NCBI RefSeq assembly: GCF_013370205.1
Contig: NZ_JABWGV010000007.1
Span: forward strand, 1 to 64,000
DNA from: Qipengyuania atrilutea
GTDB taxonomy: Bacteria > Pseudomonadota > Alphaproteobacteria > Sphingomonadales > Sphingomonadaceae
DNA length: 64,000 nucleotides
Direction: 5' to 3'
This document shows, piece by piece, positions 1-8,996 of this stretch. A program made the position numbers and the translations under genes. The notes beneath the pieces were generated by a model. It searched no databases and had not been told where the DNA came from. It worked only from the letters and a program-made list of their open reading frames with translations. Position 1 is the first letter of the stretch. Each line of letters starts with the position of its first letter.

Positions 1-187
1 AAATCTTCGATTAAGTATCGCGTGTGCACTGCTGCCAAGCTTGGGCCACGCAGGCCTGGAATTTTCCGCAAGGACCTCGAGCATCAAGGATTCCGTAACG
101 GATTGTCCAATCGGATTTGAACGCAGCGTTCGGCCAGTCATTGTTTTTGGCCTGCCAAAATGTTACATAAAGGCTGGGAGAAACGCG

Positions 188-403
188 ATGAGCTTCGACG
201 ATCAACCTAGAGAATCTGGAGTGCTCCAGGCAGCCACGCAATGGGATCCTTCAGGCGGAGTAAATCCAGAGTGGCTCTATAGGATCGAAGATGAGGCTCT
301 CGAGGACGATCACGAGGCATCGCAAGGGAGCGGATCCTCGCATGCTATTTTCGGATTGATGTTAGCGATTGGGTTCATCTTCCTCGCCGTTTTGAGTTGG
401 TGA
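188..403 (+). CDS. Small single-pass membrane protein, unknown function
   Basis: This 71-residue frame starts at an ATG behind a GGGAG ribosome-binding site, which is why I prefer it over the longer upstream frame from position 41. The first 50 residues are hydrophilic and acidic, with a run of Glu and Asp near residues 33-42. The last 18 residues form one membrane helix that ends in Trp close to the stop. A C-terminal anchor with an acidic cytoplasmic part is what the sequence shows; I recognise no family. It converges on the traG remnant with only one base between the two stops, so it may be a leftover of the conjugation region or an unrelated plasmid gene. Confidence 0.5.
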   Translation: MSFDDQPRESGVLQAATQWDPSGGVNPEWLYRIEDEALEDDHEASQGSGSSHAIFGLMLAIGFIFLAVLSW

Positions 404-404
404 C

Positions 405-3140
405 TCATTCGTCATCACCACGAAGACGTCGTTGTATCGAGTTCCGCTCCCGCTGATCGCGGTCATAGAAGCGCTCGTTGAAGCGGTCATTCGCGCCGCC
501 TTGACCATCCCGACCTTCTTCGAATTCCCGACGGCGGTTGCCATAACGCGAACCATTCGTTTGGTAGCGATCGCCAAGTGAAGATGCCCCTTCATCGATC
601 CGGTTACCGATCGATCCGTTAGCTGCTCCACTCACAAGGTTTCGTGGCTCACCAACATTAGGGTTAGGCGGACTACCGCGAAGGTCGGACTTGCTGAAAT
701 CGCCGGGCCCAGTGACATTGCCAACCAAAGAGCCGCGTTCAGGGATGAGGTCATTGAAGGGGGCGACGCGATCATCGTAGTAATCGGCGATGATTTCTCT
801 CGCTACGAACTCATAGGTTGCCTGCTCTTGCGTATTGTAGTCGGTGCGGGCCAAGCTCGGTGCGGTCACTCCAAGTTCTGCGGCCTTTTCCTGATACCTT
901 GATGCAACAATCTGAGACATGTCGAAGTTGAGGTTCGCACCGTATCCTTCGCGATTGGAGGTATTGTTGCTGAGGGACGTCGAAATTTCATCGATTGCAG
1001 CGATGCGTTCATCGATACGTCGGATCTCTTCGAGAGCCTGCTCACGAGAATAGGACTTATCCGAATAGCCTTCGCTTCGATTAAAGCTGCCGCTCTGCGA
1101 GTAGCTACCAATATCCTGTGTAGCATTCGATCCGTTGGAGCGATTATCAGAGGTCGAGGAGTCGAATCCCTGGCTTTCTGTACGCTCATTCCCGTGGCTG
1201 ACGCTATCGGTGCGCAACCGTCCTCCATTGATGCCAGTTTGCGCGCCAGCATTAATACCAGCGCCAGAGCCCCTACGAGGCCTCCCCCCAGAGTTTCCTC
1301 TACCGGCAGTGCCAGATATGCCGATATTCCCGCCGCGAGTAGTCTCAAGACGATCAATGTTGGTTTGTTGATTGCCCGAAGAGCCAGAAATCCTGTCACT
1401 TTCGCTTATACCGTCTCTGGAATCGAGCGACTGATTGTCAAACCTCTGTAAATTTTCACCAGAGCGATATCCTGCAGAGCTTTCGCTTCCGCTCGAGTTG
1501 CGGACGCCGGTCGTTTGACGTGCCGAGGTTCGGTCGAGGAACGAAACCGCACGCGAACGCTCCTCGGTGAGGCTGTTGCGAGCCGTCTCGAGCTCGGAAA
1601 GCGTCTGCTGGCGCTCGGAATTCGCGAACTGGCTCAAAGAGGCACCGAAGGCGAGACGGCTCATACCGGGTGATGTATCGAAGACGGTAGAACCGTCAGC
1701 CATCGTCCGCGTAAAAGTACCGTTGGGATTGACAGTCGACTGCACAGCAGCTCCACCCGTGAAGGATGGCGCAGTGTTCCATTGGTTAGACTGCCGGTTG
1801 AAGCTCGACAGGTTCATGTAGCTCTCGTTCCCGTAGGAATAGTTACCGGTCGTCCGCTCGACAGCCGCCGCTTCCGCTGCAGCTTGTGCCGGCGCGAGCA
1901 TGGAGGTCGCCTGCGACGAGACGGCCATCGCTCCCCGCGCCATGCCGGCAGCAAGGAACGGGATCGACATCATCAGGAAGCCTGCGATCGTCGCGGTATC
2001 CGCGTTGACCGCATCGATACCGGCCATGCCTGCCATCGTGATGCCGCCCGGCGCGGTCGCATTCAACGAGTCCGACGCGCGATCCATGATGAACATGTGC
2101 AAGACCACATAGAGTGGCCCCCATGCGGCCAGATAGAAGAAGCCGGTGAAATAACCTTTCAGCGCGGTGACCCCTGTGCGCGGAAGAAGGAAGAGCGGAA
2201 AGATGACCGGGAACATCGCATAGAAGACGACGGTCAGCACGATGTTGAGAAGCGGGACCCACGTCATCGCTTGCTGTGTGATCGACGTGTAGGTGTTGCG
2301 CGCCTGTTCCTCGGCGCGGAGCATGGCGAATGTATCGCCATCAGCCGCACCGAGATTGGCTCGCGCTTCGAGGAAGGCACTCACCAGCGAGCGTTGATGG
2401 AAAATCTGTTGCGCGGTCTGGCTGCTACCGTGGAACTGATTGGCGATGACTGGGAGGTCGGAGATCAGTTTGGCGCGAGCGGCCGCGGGAGTGAGGCCTG
2501 GAAAGAGCTTGCGGCCCTCCTCCTCGAGCTGCGCATCGGTATAGGTGACAATCCCGCTCTGAAGGCTCGTGTATCCTGCCTGGCAAGTCACGATCGTCGG
2601 GGTGCCCGTGGCAGGGATCCACTTCATGCCTCGCGCCGGCGAGCCGGGACCCATATCGGTCAGGATATCGTTCGAATTGGCGACCGCGTCGAAAGCCGTA
2701 TGGCCGAGCAGGATGTCATAGAAGAGGCACTGCTTGAAATACTCCTCGAGATTGGCGCTGGTGCGGGGGTCGCGGATCTGGAAGTCCCTGGTGCGATCCC
2801 AGAGCCTCGCTCCATAGATCATACCGTTGTTCGACATCTGCAGGGTGCCAGGCATCGTGAAGACGGTCTCGGCCGTGCGCGTCAACCAGTCGCCGGCAGT
2901 CGAGCTGACCGAGGCGATGAGGGCCAGACCAACCGGGACGTTGCCGACCGTCGAGGGTGCCAGACTGGGATTGAGGCGATCGGTGACCTGCACGGTGGTC
3001 GTCGGGACGATGAGTGCCCCGTACATGAGCGTCGCACCCAGGAACCAGTTGAGCCAGGCGCGCCAGTTCAAACTGAAGGCGACGATCAGAAGCGTGTATA
3101 TGAAACCCATCACCATCACGACCCGGAGAAGCGAGCGGAA
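405..3140 (-). pseudogene. traG: traG-like mating-pair stabilisation gene, 5' end missing
   Basis: The frame encodes about 910 residues of an F-type TraG protein, the inner-membrane component for mating-pair stabilisation and entry exclusion. Seen directly are hydrophobic segments near the start, the conserved-looking stretches LNWFLGATLMYGALIVP and VTDRLNPSLAP, further membrane helices around residues 290-400, and a long polar, Gly/Ser/Asn/Gln-rich C-terminal half. TraG proteins normally start some 40-50 residues earlier. Here the reading frame can be followed only to about 3140, where the sequence changes abruptly into traU; the only nearby starts are GTG/ATG codons inside a conserved segment (3108-3119). 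I infer a deletion that removed the 3' end of traU, everything normally between, and the 5' end of traG. The C terminus appears complete. Confidence 0.75.
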
Positions 3141-3930
3141 GACCCTGGCGATGCATCTTGTAGATCATCCGTTCGGCGGCGAGCCGAGCCGACTGCTTGA
3201 TGCCGACATTCGCTCCGATGTTGCCGTTCATCGGATACATCGGCCCTTGGCACCCCGAGCACCAGAACAGTTCGTCTATCGGCAGTTTCGAAGTCGAAGC
3301 GATACAGTCGGCCGAACAAGCGGCCTGAGCGATCGGCGAGGTGAAAAGCGCCGCTTCGGGATTGAGAAGCGTCGTAAGCTCATCATCCTGCCACAGCGGA
3401 TCGATCTCGCTCATATAAGCGACATCGAACGAGCTGGCTTCAAGGCATAGGAAATCGGTTACGACCTCGAGCCAATAAAGCAGCGGGTAGATGTAATAGT
3501 GAACGTGGTACTTCGCCGTGTTCTGCGACTGGCCCCCTATCTGCGAGGAGTTCGAGGCGTAGCCGTTCCCGATCGAGAAGCCCGGATCGAGCTTGATCCC
3601 GCCAAGATTGGGAAAGCACCACGGCTTGGTCGAGACATCGACGAGACGCACGGGCTCCCAGAACCCCATCGCAAGCCCGACGCGTGGAACGGGCGTTCCG
3701 CAAGCGCAGATCGGCAGATCCGGATTCTTGGTATCGGCGCGTGATGATGGCCAGATCTTGAGCGATCCGAGGGAAAGGGGGAACATGCAGCCCCAGCACA
3801 CATCCGTGATCGGATTGACGAACGATCCGGAACAACGCCCCGGACCGGAGGGCAGTCCTTGGGCGGACGCCGGCGCGACAAGAGCAAGGGCGGCAAGCGC
3901 CGCAACAACGGTAAGCCACCTACGCAACAT
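3141..3930 (-). pseudogene. traU: traU-like pilus assembly gene, 3' end missing
   Basis: TraU is a periplasmic protein needed for assembly of F-type conjugation systems. The frame starts at an ATG (3930) that gives a clear signal peptide ending in ASA, followed by the TraU hallmarks GSFVNPITDVCWGCMFPLSL, a later YLSEIDP-like segment (AYMSEIDPLW) and NPEAALF, with many cysteines. Homology stops right after ERMIYKMHRQGL, where F-type TraU would continue for about 60 more residues ending in a WRKRNC-like motif. The frame runs on to 2716 only as out-of-frame traG sequence. The start overlaps the end of the small membrane gene upstream, as expected for a tra operon. The truncation is read from the sequence; that a deletion caused it is inference. 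Confidence 0.8.
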
Positions 3931-4192
3931 CGTCGGTCTCCCTGAAGAGCCAGGCATCGTCCGCGGCGTTCTTCAGCCTGGCCCATGCCCAGCCCTGAAC
4001 GGACATGAAGGTGAAGGCCGCGGCCAGGCCCGGGAGAGCGGCGGACCCGATAAGCCGGCGAAGCTGGCCAAGGAACAGAAGTGCGACCGCGAAAACGAGG
4101 CAGGCTGCGATGACGCGGAAGCGCGCAGCCCGTATCTCCCCAGTTTCCGGAGCGGCGAGAGGAGCCGGGATCATGTCGCGCCAGGACGTCAC
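3920..4192 (-). CDS. Small membrane protein within the tra remnant
   Basis: A 90-residue frame lies between the traW and traU remnants. Its ATG overlaps the traW stop and its end overlaps the traU start, so it is embedded in the operon by translational coupling. Two hydrophobic segments (about residues 25-43 and 48-65) suggest a small bitopic or hairpin inner-membrane protein. I do not recognise the family. Its position is compatible with one of the poorly conserved small proteins of sphingomonad F-type transfer operons. It is the only gene in the tra block that is not visibly truncated. Confidence 0.55.
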   Translation of the reverse strand: MTSWRDMIPAPLAAPETGEIRAARFRVIAACLVFAVALLFLGQLRRLIGSAALPGLAAAFTFMSVQGWAWARLKNAADDAWLFRETDDVA

Positions 4193-4604
4193 GATTGCCT
4201 CCGCGGGATAGCTTTCTCGGTAATCAGCAGGAGATCGCCCTTCGCCTCAACGAGCGCGGGCGTGCGGGTGATGCCGAAATGACTGGAGAGCTTGCCCTCC
4301 TGGTCGAAGTAGAACCGACGCTGGTGAGTTTTCATGGATTCGAAGGGCGAACCATCGACAAAGATGATCTTAGCGCGTTCATCCGATCCGTGACCGAGCG
4401 CCCACTCGATTTCGGCGGGATCGTCGCCATCCACGAAGACGAGCTTCTTGGAGAGCCCCGAAGTCGCGAGCGGATTAACCCGCTGCCCACGTGCCGCGAT
4501 CAGATTGCCCTGGTGGTCGCGGATGTCGTTCTCGACGACGATCGCGGGATCGAATTCCCACGAACGCGTCTCTTCGGCACGCGCCATTCCCGGAACACGT
4601 CCGA
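4189..4604 (-). pseudogene. traW: traW-like gene, 5' end missing
   Basis: The frame encodes the C-terminal two thirds of TraW, a periplasmic F-type T4SS assembly protein that works with TrbC, TraU and TraF. Recognisable pieces are SWEFDPAI, RGQRVNPL, LVFVDGDDPAEIEWAL, FVDGSPFE, RRFYFDQEGKL and FGITRTPALV, which together form the thioredoxin-like TraW/TrbC domain. The normal signal peptide and N-terminal region are absent. The apparent ATG at 4587 lies inside the protein, and in-frame homology runs upstream to about 4604, where the sequence becomes traC. The lost segment would include the 5' end of traW and any trbI or peptidase gene between traC and traW. Confidence 0.78.
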
Positions 4605-6266
4605 GTAGTCCACGCCGTTGCGCTTCAAGGACCGCAAGAGCGCCTCGGTCATGTTGTCCATCTCGAAGCGATCCGAATTGCGGAAATCGGAGATCGTCTC
4701 GCCCTTCTGCTGAAGGATGAGGAACCAGTCGGAGTTCTCAAGCGCGGCGCGCGACCCCTCCGACTTGTAGTAATCGTGGATCGATTGCGTCGCCGTGATA
4801 AGCGAACCTCCGTATTTGCGGCAGGTGCGCGAATAGGTCTCGACGAAGTCTGCCATCGCCCCGCCCTTCAGCATCTGCCAGGCCTCATCGATGATAAGCG
4901 GCTTGGGGATCGAGCGGTCCATCCGGCGCATCACCTGCGAAGCGATGAACATCACGGATGTCAGCACCACGCCGCGCAACTCCTCACGCGTCGCCAGATC
5001 GGAAAGCTCGAAGACGGTGAGGTCGGCCGACAGGTCCAGATTGGCATCGCCGAGGAAGAAGCGACCGAATGTCCCGGTCGAGGCGAACGGCAGCAACGAG
5101 GTCGCAAGATCGTAGGCGAAGGGATGTTCGGGCTGCTTGAGCGCCTCGATGATGTGGTCCACCGTTCCATCGCGACCCTCTGCTTCCCAGACGGCGTTGA
5201 CGGCCTGGTCGATGAGCCCGCGCTCGGTGTCGTTCAGTCGGGTCTCGTTTCGCGCCATCTGCGAAATGATCGACTTCAACATGGCGAGGCAGTCGACCAG
5301 ATAGTCGTCGTCGCCCTGGGCCAGCTCTTGGTCGATCATCCGGAAGGGGTTGATCGAAATGCCCGAAGAGAGCTTGAATTCGGTAAAGGTGCCGCCGAGC
5401 GCCTTCGCCATGTGCTCGAAACTGCGACCGTCATCGATCACGATCGTCTTCGCGCCGACGCCGGCGAAGCTCGCCGTCAGATCCTGAAGGAGGACCGATT
5501 TCCCCGAACCCGACTTGCCCGCGATTGCCACGTTGTGGTTGCCGGCACCGTTCTGGAACGGCGACCAGAATTGCGGTTGCCCCCGGCGCCCGATGAACAG
5601 CAGATGCGGAATGTTGCCGCCTACATATTCACCCTGGATCGGTGCGATGGCCGCGACGTTCGTGGAGCGCATGGTGCGCAGCCGCTTCATGCGCTTGTAA
5701 TCGGAATCGAGCCCGTCCGCGAGCATGAGCGGGAAATGGGCCATGAAGGCGGGCAGCTGGATATGGGTCTCGTCGATCAGGTCCCACCCGCTCGCCTTGT
5801 AGAGCGCCTTGAGCGTTCGCTCGCAGGGCTCGCCACGTCCCTTGGGCGCGAGGATCGAAACCGCATAATAGCATGAGACCAGCTTTTCGCCCTGCTTCAC
5901 ACGGTCTTGGATGAACTGCCATTCGGCGGCCTCTGTGCGAAGCTTCGGGACGAGCTTGACGCCCTTTCCCTCCGCCAGCGAGCTCGTGCGCGCGAACTTG
6001 TATCCCGCCTTGCTTTCCGAAGACTCCTGCCCGGGGATGACCCCGCACACGGTCTGGAGGACCGGGCACGGCAAGTTCAGCTTGGGATTGAAGATATCGC
6101 CGATGATCTTCTGCGTGTCCCACGGAGCCCAGCGATCGGGGAAATTGCGTACCGCCATCGTCCGGATGTCGAAGCGCTCGGGAACGAAATCCTTCATCTC
6201 CGGCACGCCCTCGACAGAGGTAAAGACCGAACCCAGGTCGCTTTGTTGCCACCGTTCGAGATGTCC
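4600..6266 (-). pseudogene. traC: traC-like T4SS ATPase gene, both ends missing
   Basis: TraC is the VirB4-like cytoplasmic ATPase that energises pilus assembly. The remnant keeps the start of the ATPase core: FNPKLNLPCPVL, the Walker A motif GKSGSGKS near residue 235 of the frame, Walker B LIIDEAW near 420, and ATQSIHD and ILQQKGETIS downstream. Family members run to about 800-880 residues. Here the open stretch reaches upstream only to a TAA at 6267-6269, so roughly the first 250-300 residues are gone, and a GTG (6206) is merely the first possible start. At the 3' end the match stops after NGVDYSDVF and continues out of frame into traW, losing the last ~70 residues. With both ends lost it cannot be a functional TraC. 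Confidence 0.78.
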
Positions 6267-6645
6267 TTAAGCCCAATCCATCTCCGTTAAGCCGACTAAT
6301 CCTATTGTCCGATATGGGCATCGCTCCGACGCCCTCGAACCGACGTCCGCTTTCGGAACGTAGCCCTCAATGCTCGGATGACTGGGATGAGAGGGCGAAG
6401 CCGACCTGAGCGCATGCCATGCGAACATCTGCTTCTGGCGAACCGCCGAGTTGGTGGTTAGGACCGACATTAGAGTCGCAACCCGCCATTCCACTTTTGA
6501 CCATCCAGTCTACGCAAGCGCCAAGCCCCAGACTATTTGTCGAAACCCGGGCGGATCGGCGTTTTCTACTTGGACAAGGCGATGCGGGTAGAGTGGGCAG
6601 GCACAATCGTTTATGCTAGCCAAAGTGAGCCGGTTCTGTACGAAG
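6267..6645. other. Gap without a convincing gene
   Basis: About 380 bases lie between the broken 5' end of traC and the ion-channel gene. Only short overlapping frames without family features or good ribosome-binding sites are present on either strand. I see no transposase, inverted repeat or tRNA here. The left edge is where traC homology is lost, so it marks a likely rearrangement boundary. Confidence 0.5.
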
Positions 6646-7104
6646 TCATTCTGCCGTCGAAATGTGGGATCGCGTCGAACTGCCTTTCTCCTCGCGCACC
6701 TGACCCACGAATTCGAGAAGAAACGCAGTGCTCAAACCGAACATGACGAGGCCGTTGGCAGCCACGATCGCAGACAGCAGCCGCACATCCTGCGAGAGGA
6801 TAACGTCGCCGAAGCCTAGCGTCGTCAGGGAAACCGTTGCGAAATAGAGCGCCGGTTCCAGCGCTTCGAAGGCACCCAATACAATAAACAGGCCCGCCCA
6901 AATCCAAGCCGCCAGCGTGATAGCGAGCAGCATCCATATCGTAGAAGCGGCAAGAAGCAAGGTCGCTCCAAAGCGTGTTGTTCGCGTGCGAGGCGGCGTG
7001 AAGCGATCATCGACTGAGAAGGCTATTGCGGCAAAACACGCTTGCATGATGATGGTAAGTGCAACGGTCACCGTTCCGATCGCGAGTTGAGCGACGATAC
7101 TCAT
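6646..7104 (-). CDS. Two-transmembrane potassium-channel-like protein
   Basis: The 152-residue protein has three or four hydrophobic segments, and a pore-loop signature TLGFGDV near residue 95 followed by a long helix (SAIVAANGLVMFGLSTAFLL). This order, pore helix, TxGFGD filter, inner helix, matches the Ion_trans_2 (two-pore-domain-type) family of small cation channels; the classical filter is T(V/I)GYGD, so selectivity for K+ is plausible but not proven. No RCK/TrkA-N regulatory domain follows, so it would act as a simple channel. It stands alone, with a TetR gene and a broken kinase upstream. Confidence 0.7.
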   Translation of the reverse strand: MSIVAQLAIGTVTVALTIIMQACFAAIAFSVDDRFTPPRTRTTRFGATLLLAASTIWMLLAITLAAWIWAGLFIVLGAFEALEPALYFATVSLTTLGFGDVILSQDVRLLSAIVAANGLVMFGLSTAFLLEFVGQVREEKGSSTRSHISTAE

Positions 7105-7175
7105 CGTTGATGATCCTCAATTTTATCAATTTGATTTACTCCTCCGATTATTATCAGTCTGCAGTGGAGTCTCGC

Positions 7176-7655
7176 TCATTCTGAGCTTCTACCCGCCGAC
7201 AACAGCACGACTTGCACATGCAGTCCTCGGCCCGGCTTGGACCGGAACGAGACGGAGCCGCCTATGGCTTCGGCAAGTCCGCAGACGATCGCTAAGCCAA
7301 GGCCGGCTCCGCCCGTCTGTCGATCGCGTGACGGATCGAAACGGGCATAGGCCGTGCCTAACGTCAGTTGTTGGTCGGGCGCAACTCCCGGGCCATCGTC
7401 CTCAAACGACCAGCAGGTCTTACCGCCATCCGAAACATTCCTTACCGTGACGGTCGAGGCGTGGCGCAGGGCATTATCGACGAGGTTATCAAAAATCCGT
7501 CCGAGCGCGGTGGGATCACCCAGCACATGGCTTGCCGGCGAAAGGTCGAGGCCGATGCGGTCCTCATCTGAATGCAGCGCCAATAGATCACCAGTCAGAG
7601 CCGTAAGGTTGACCTCCACCGTCGCCCAGACCGCGGCGTCGCTCTCTTTATAGTA
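7176..7655 (-). pseudogene. Sensor histidine kinase, ATPase domain only (5' truncated)
   Basis: Only the C-terminal catalytic domain of a histidine kinase is present. The N box is IFDNLVDNALRHAS, the G1 box EDDGPGV and the G2 box GGAGLGLAIV, followed by the usual GGSVSFRS and GRGLHVQVVL ending, so the 3' end is intact. No sensor domain, HAMP segment or phospho-acceptor His helix precedes it. The frame remains open to a start at 7721, but the family-like sequence ends near 7655, where an unrelated coding fragment begins on the other strand. A response regulator gene is not nearby. I infer a deletion breakpoint that removed the front of the kinase. Confidence 0.65.
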
Positions 7656-7656
7656 A

Positions 7657-7927
7657 GAGGGCGACGCTGCGCTTCGTGAAAGTTTTGAGGTCAGGAGAGA
7701 GGCTCCCGACCGGCCCGTCATGGAGAAAACTCATGGGCTCCGCCGCGAACCCGAACTGCCCGATCATCTCGATATCGCACGAGAAACGCCGGACTCGTTA
7801 CCGACCGGCGAGTTCGCGATTTTCGAGGATGACCCGGATGAAGCTGCGCGCGCATCGGCCTTGCGGCGACGGATGCAAGGGCTGGCGCGACAGGCCTCGC
7901 AACCCCGACGACGGCATTGATCTGTAG
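7657..7927 (+). pseudogene. C-terminal coding fragment, possibly conjugal coupling protein
   Basis: An open stretch begins right after a TAA at 7654-7656 and reads an acidic, Pro-rich segment (GEFAIFEDDPDEAARASAL) into RRMQGLARQAS. The frame then runs to a TGA at 7918-7920, but shifting frame just after RQAS gives NPDDGIDL followed immediately by TAG and a good GGAG site for a next gene. That pattern suggests a gene end with a one- or two-base indel. I suspect the C-terminal tail of a TraD-type coupling protein because of the neighbouring tra remnants, but this is a guess from memory, not a recognised domain. The 5' end coincides with the broken edge of the kinase on the opposite strand. Confidence 0.3.
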
Positions 7928-8138
7928 GAGATCGTGATGCGAAGCGTTACTAAGGGTTTATCGAGACGCTCGGGCGGCGGTACGCCTCTGGCAGAACATT
8001 GCTCGACGAGATTCCAGAGCACATTGAGCCGGGGCCATCTTCTGGACACTCCGATCACGATGAATCCGAAGGATACTGAAATATCTTTAGGTTCAAACCA
8101 ATGCAACGAAGTTACTGATTTATAAGATATGCGCCAGC

Positions 8139-8801
8139 TTACCGCCCATTCGTCGAAAAGACGACGCCAGTGCGAAGTGCAGCCATCACGAAATCAAGTT
8201 CCTTGTCCAGGCTGACGGATTCGCTGCCATGATATTCGGGACCCATGCCCCTCAGTATTTCATAATTCGGCAAGGAGAATAATAAGTCGAAGACTATCTT
8301 AGCGATCGCCGGGAAGTCTGAGAACGCAATTTCTCCGTTTGCGTAGCCGTCCTTTAGAATTTGGTTCATAACGCCGGTAACGTCAGCCACGGCTTTGGCC
8401 CTGATCTTGTTCTGCAAATCGGGGCGGTAATTGGCAAGCCATGTCAGCAAGGTCTGTATGCCGCGGCCTTCTGCGGTGAGCGAGGCTTCTAGAAATTTAT
8501 GCGCAACGGCTTCGAGGCGCTCGCGAATGGGGCCATTGGCAGGAAGAGTGCTCACCGGACGGATGTGCTTCGCAATACCATAGTCCATCGTCGCACATAG
8601 CAGTTCATCCTTGGATTTGTAGCGTGCGTAAAGTGTTCGCTTCGATACGTGGGCCGAAGCGGCGATCGCGTCCATCCGGGACGCATCGAGGCCCTTAGCG
8701 ATAAATTCCTGCAGCGCTTCCTGCAATATGTGCTCGCCTAGTTTCTCGGCCTCCTCTTTTGAAGGACGACCGCCGCTTGAGGTTCTGCGGGGAAGTGACA
8801 T
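8139..8801 (-). CDS. TetR/AcrR family transcriptional regulator
   Basis: The 220-residue protein begins with a basic, disordered tail and a TetR DNA-binding domain: an N-terminal helix (residues about 15-35), then a helix-turn-helix with DAIAASAHVSKRTLYARYKS near residues 44-63. The remaining 150 residues are a helical ligand/dimer domain. The pattern 'SKRTLYARYKSKDELL' is the textbook recognition-helix region of the family. It is divergent from the mechanosensitive-channel gene, with 195 bases between, but whether it controls that gene, the downstream channel or something else cannot be told. The effector is unknown. Confidence 0.85.
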   Translation of the reverse strand: MSLPRRTSSGGRPSKEEAEKLGEHILQEALQEFIAKGLDASRMDAIAASAHVSKRTLYARYKSKDELLCATMDYGIAKHIRPVSTLPANGPIRERLEAVAHKFLEASLTAEGRGIQTLLTWLANYRPDLQNKIRAKAVADVTGVMNQILKDGYANGEIAFSDFPAIAKIVFDLLFSLPNYEILRGMGPEYHGSESVSLDKELDFVMAALRTGVVFSTNGR

Positions 8802-8996
8802 CTATTCTCTCACTATTGCATTGGTTCGGCCATCTGATCTGCTGCCCAGTAGGACGAGGCCTTTGTGGTATGGCCAGGCAAAGCTCCGCAGCGGGCAACG
8901 CGGACTAATGATGCCCACATGAACGCTTGCCTGCCGCAACGGAAAACGGCATGGTACCGGTGAGTTTACTTTCTTTCATCGCCGGCGCCAGCAAAA

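Noticed and set aside
1782-3200. A long open frame of about 470 residues antisense to traG
   Set aside because: It has an Arg-rich, low-quality composition and no domain; it is a by-product of the high-GC codon use of traG on the other strand.
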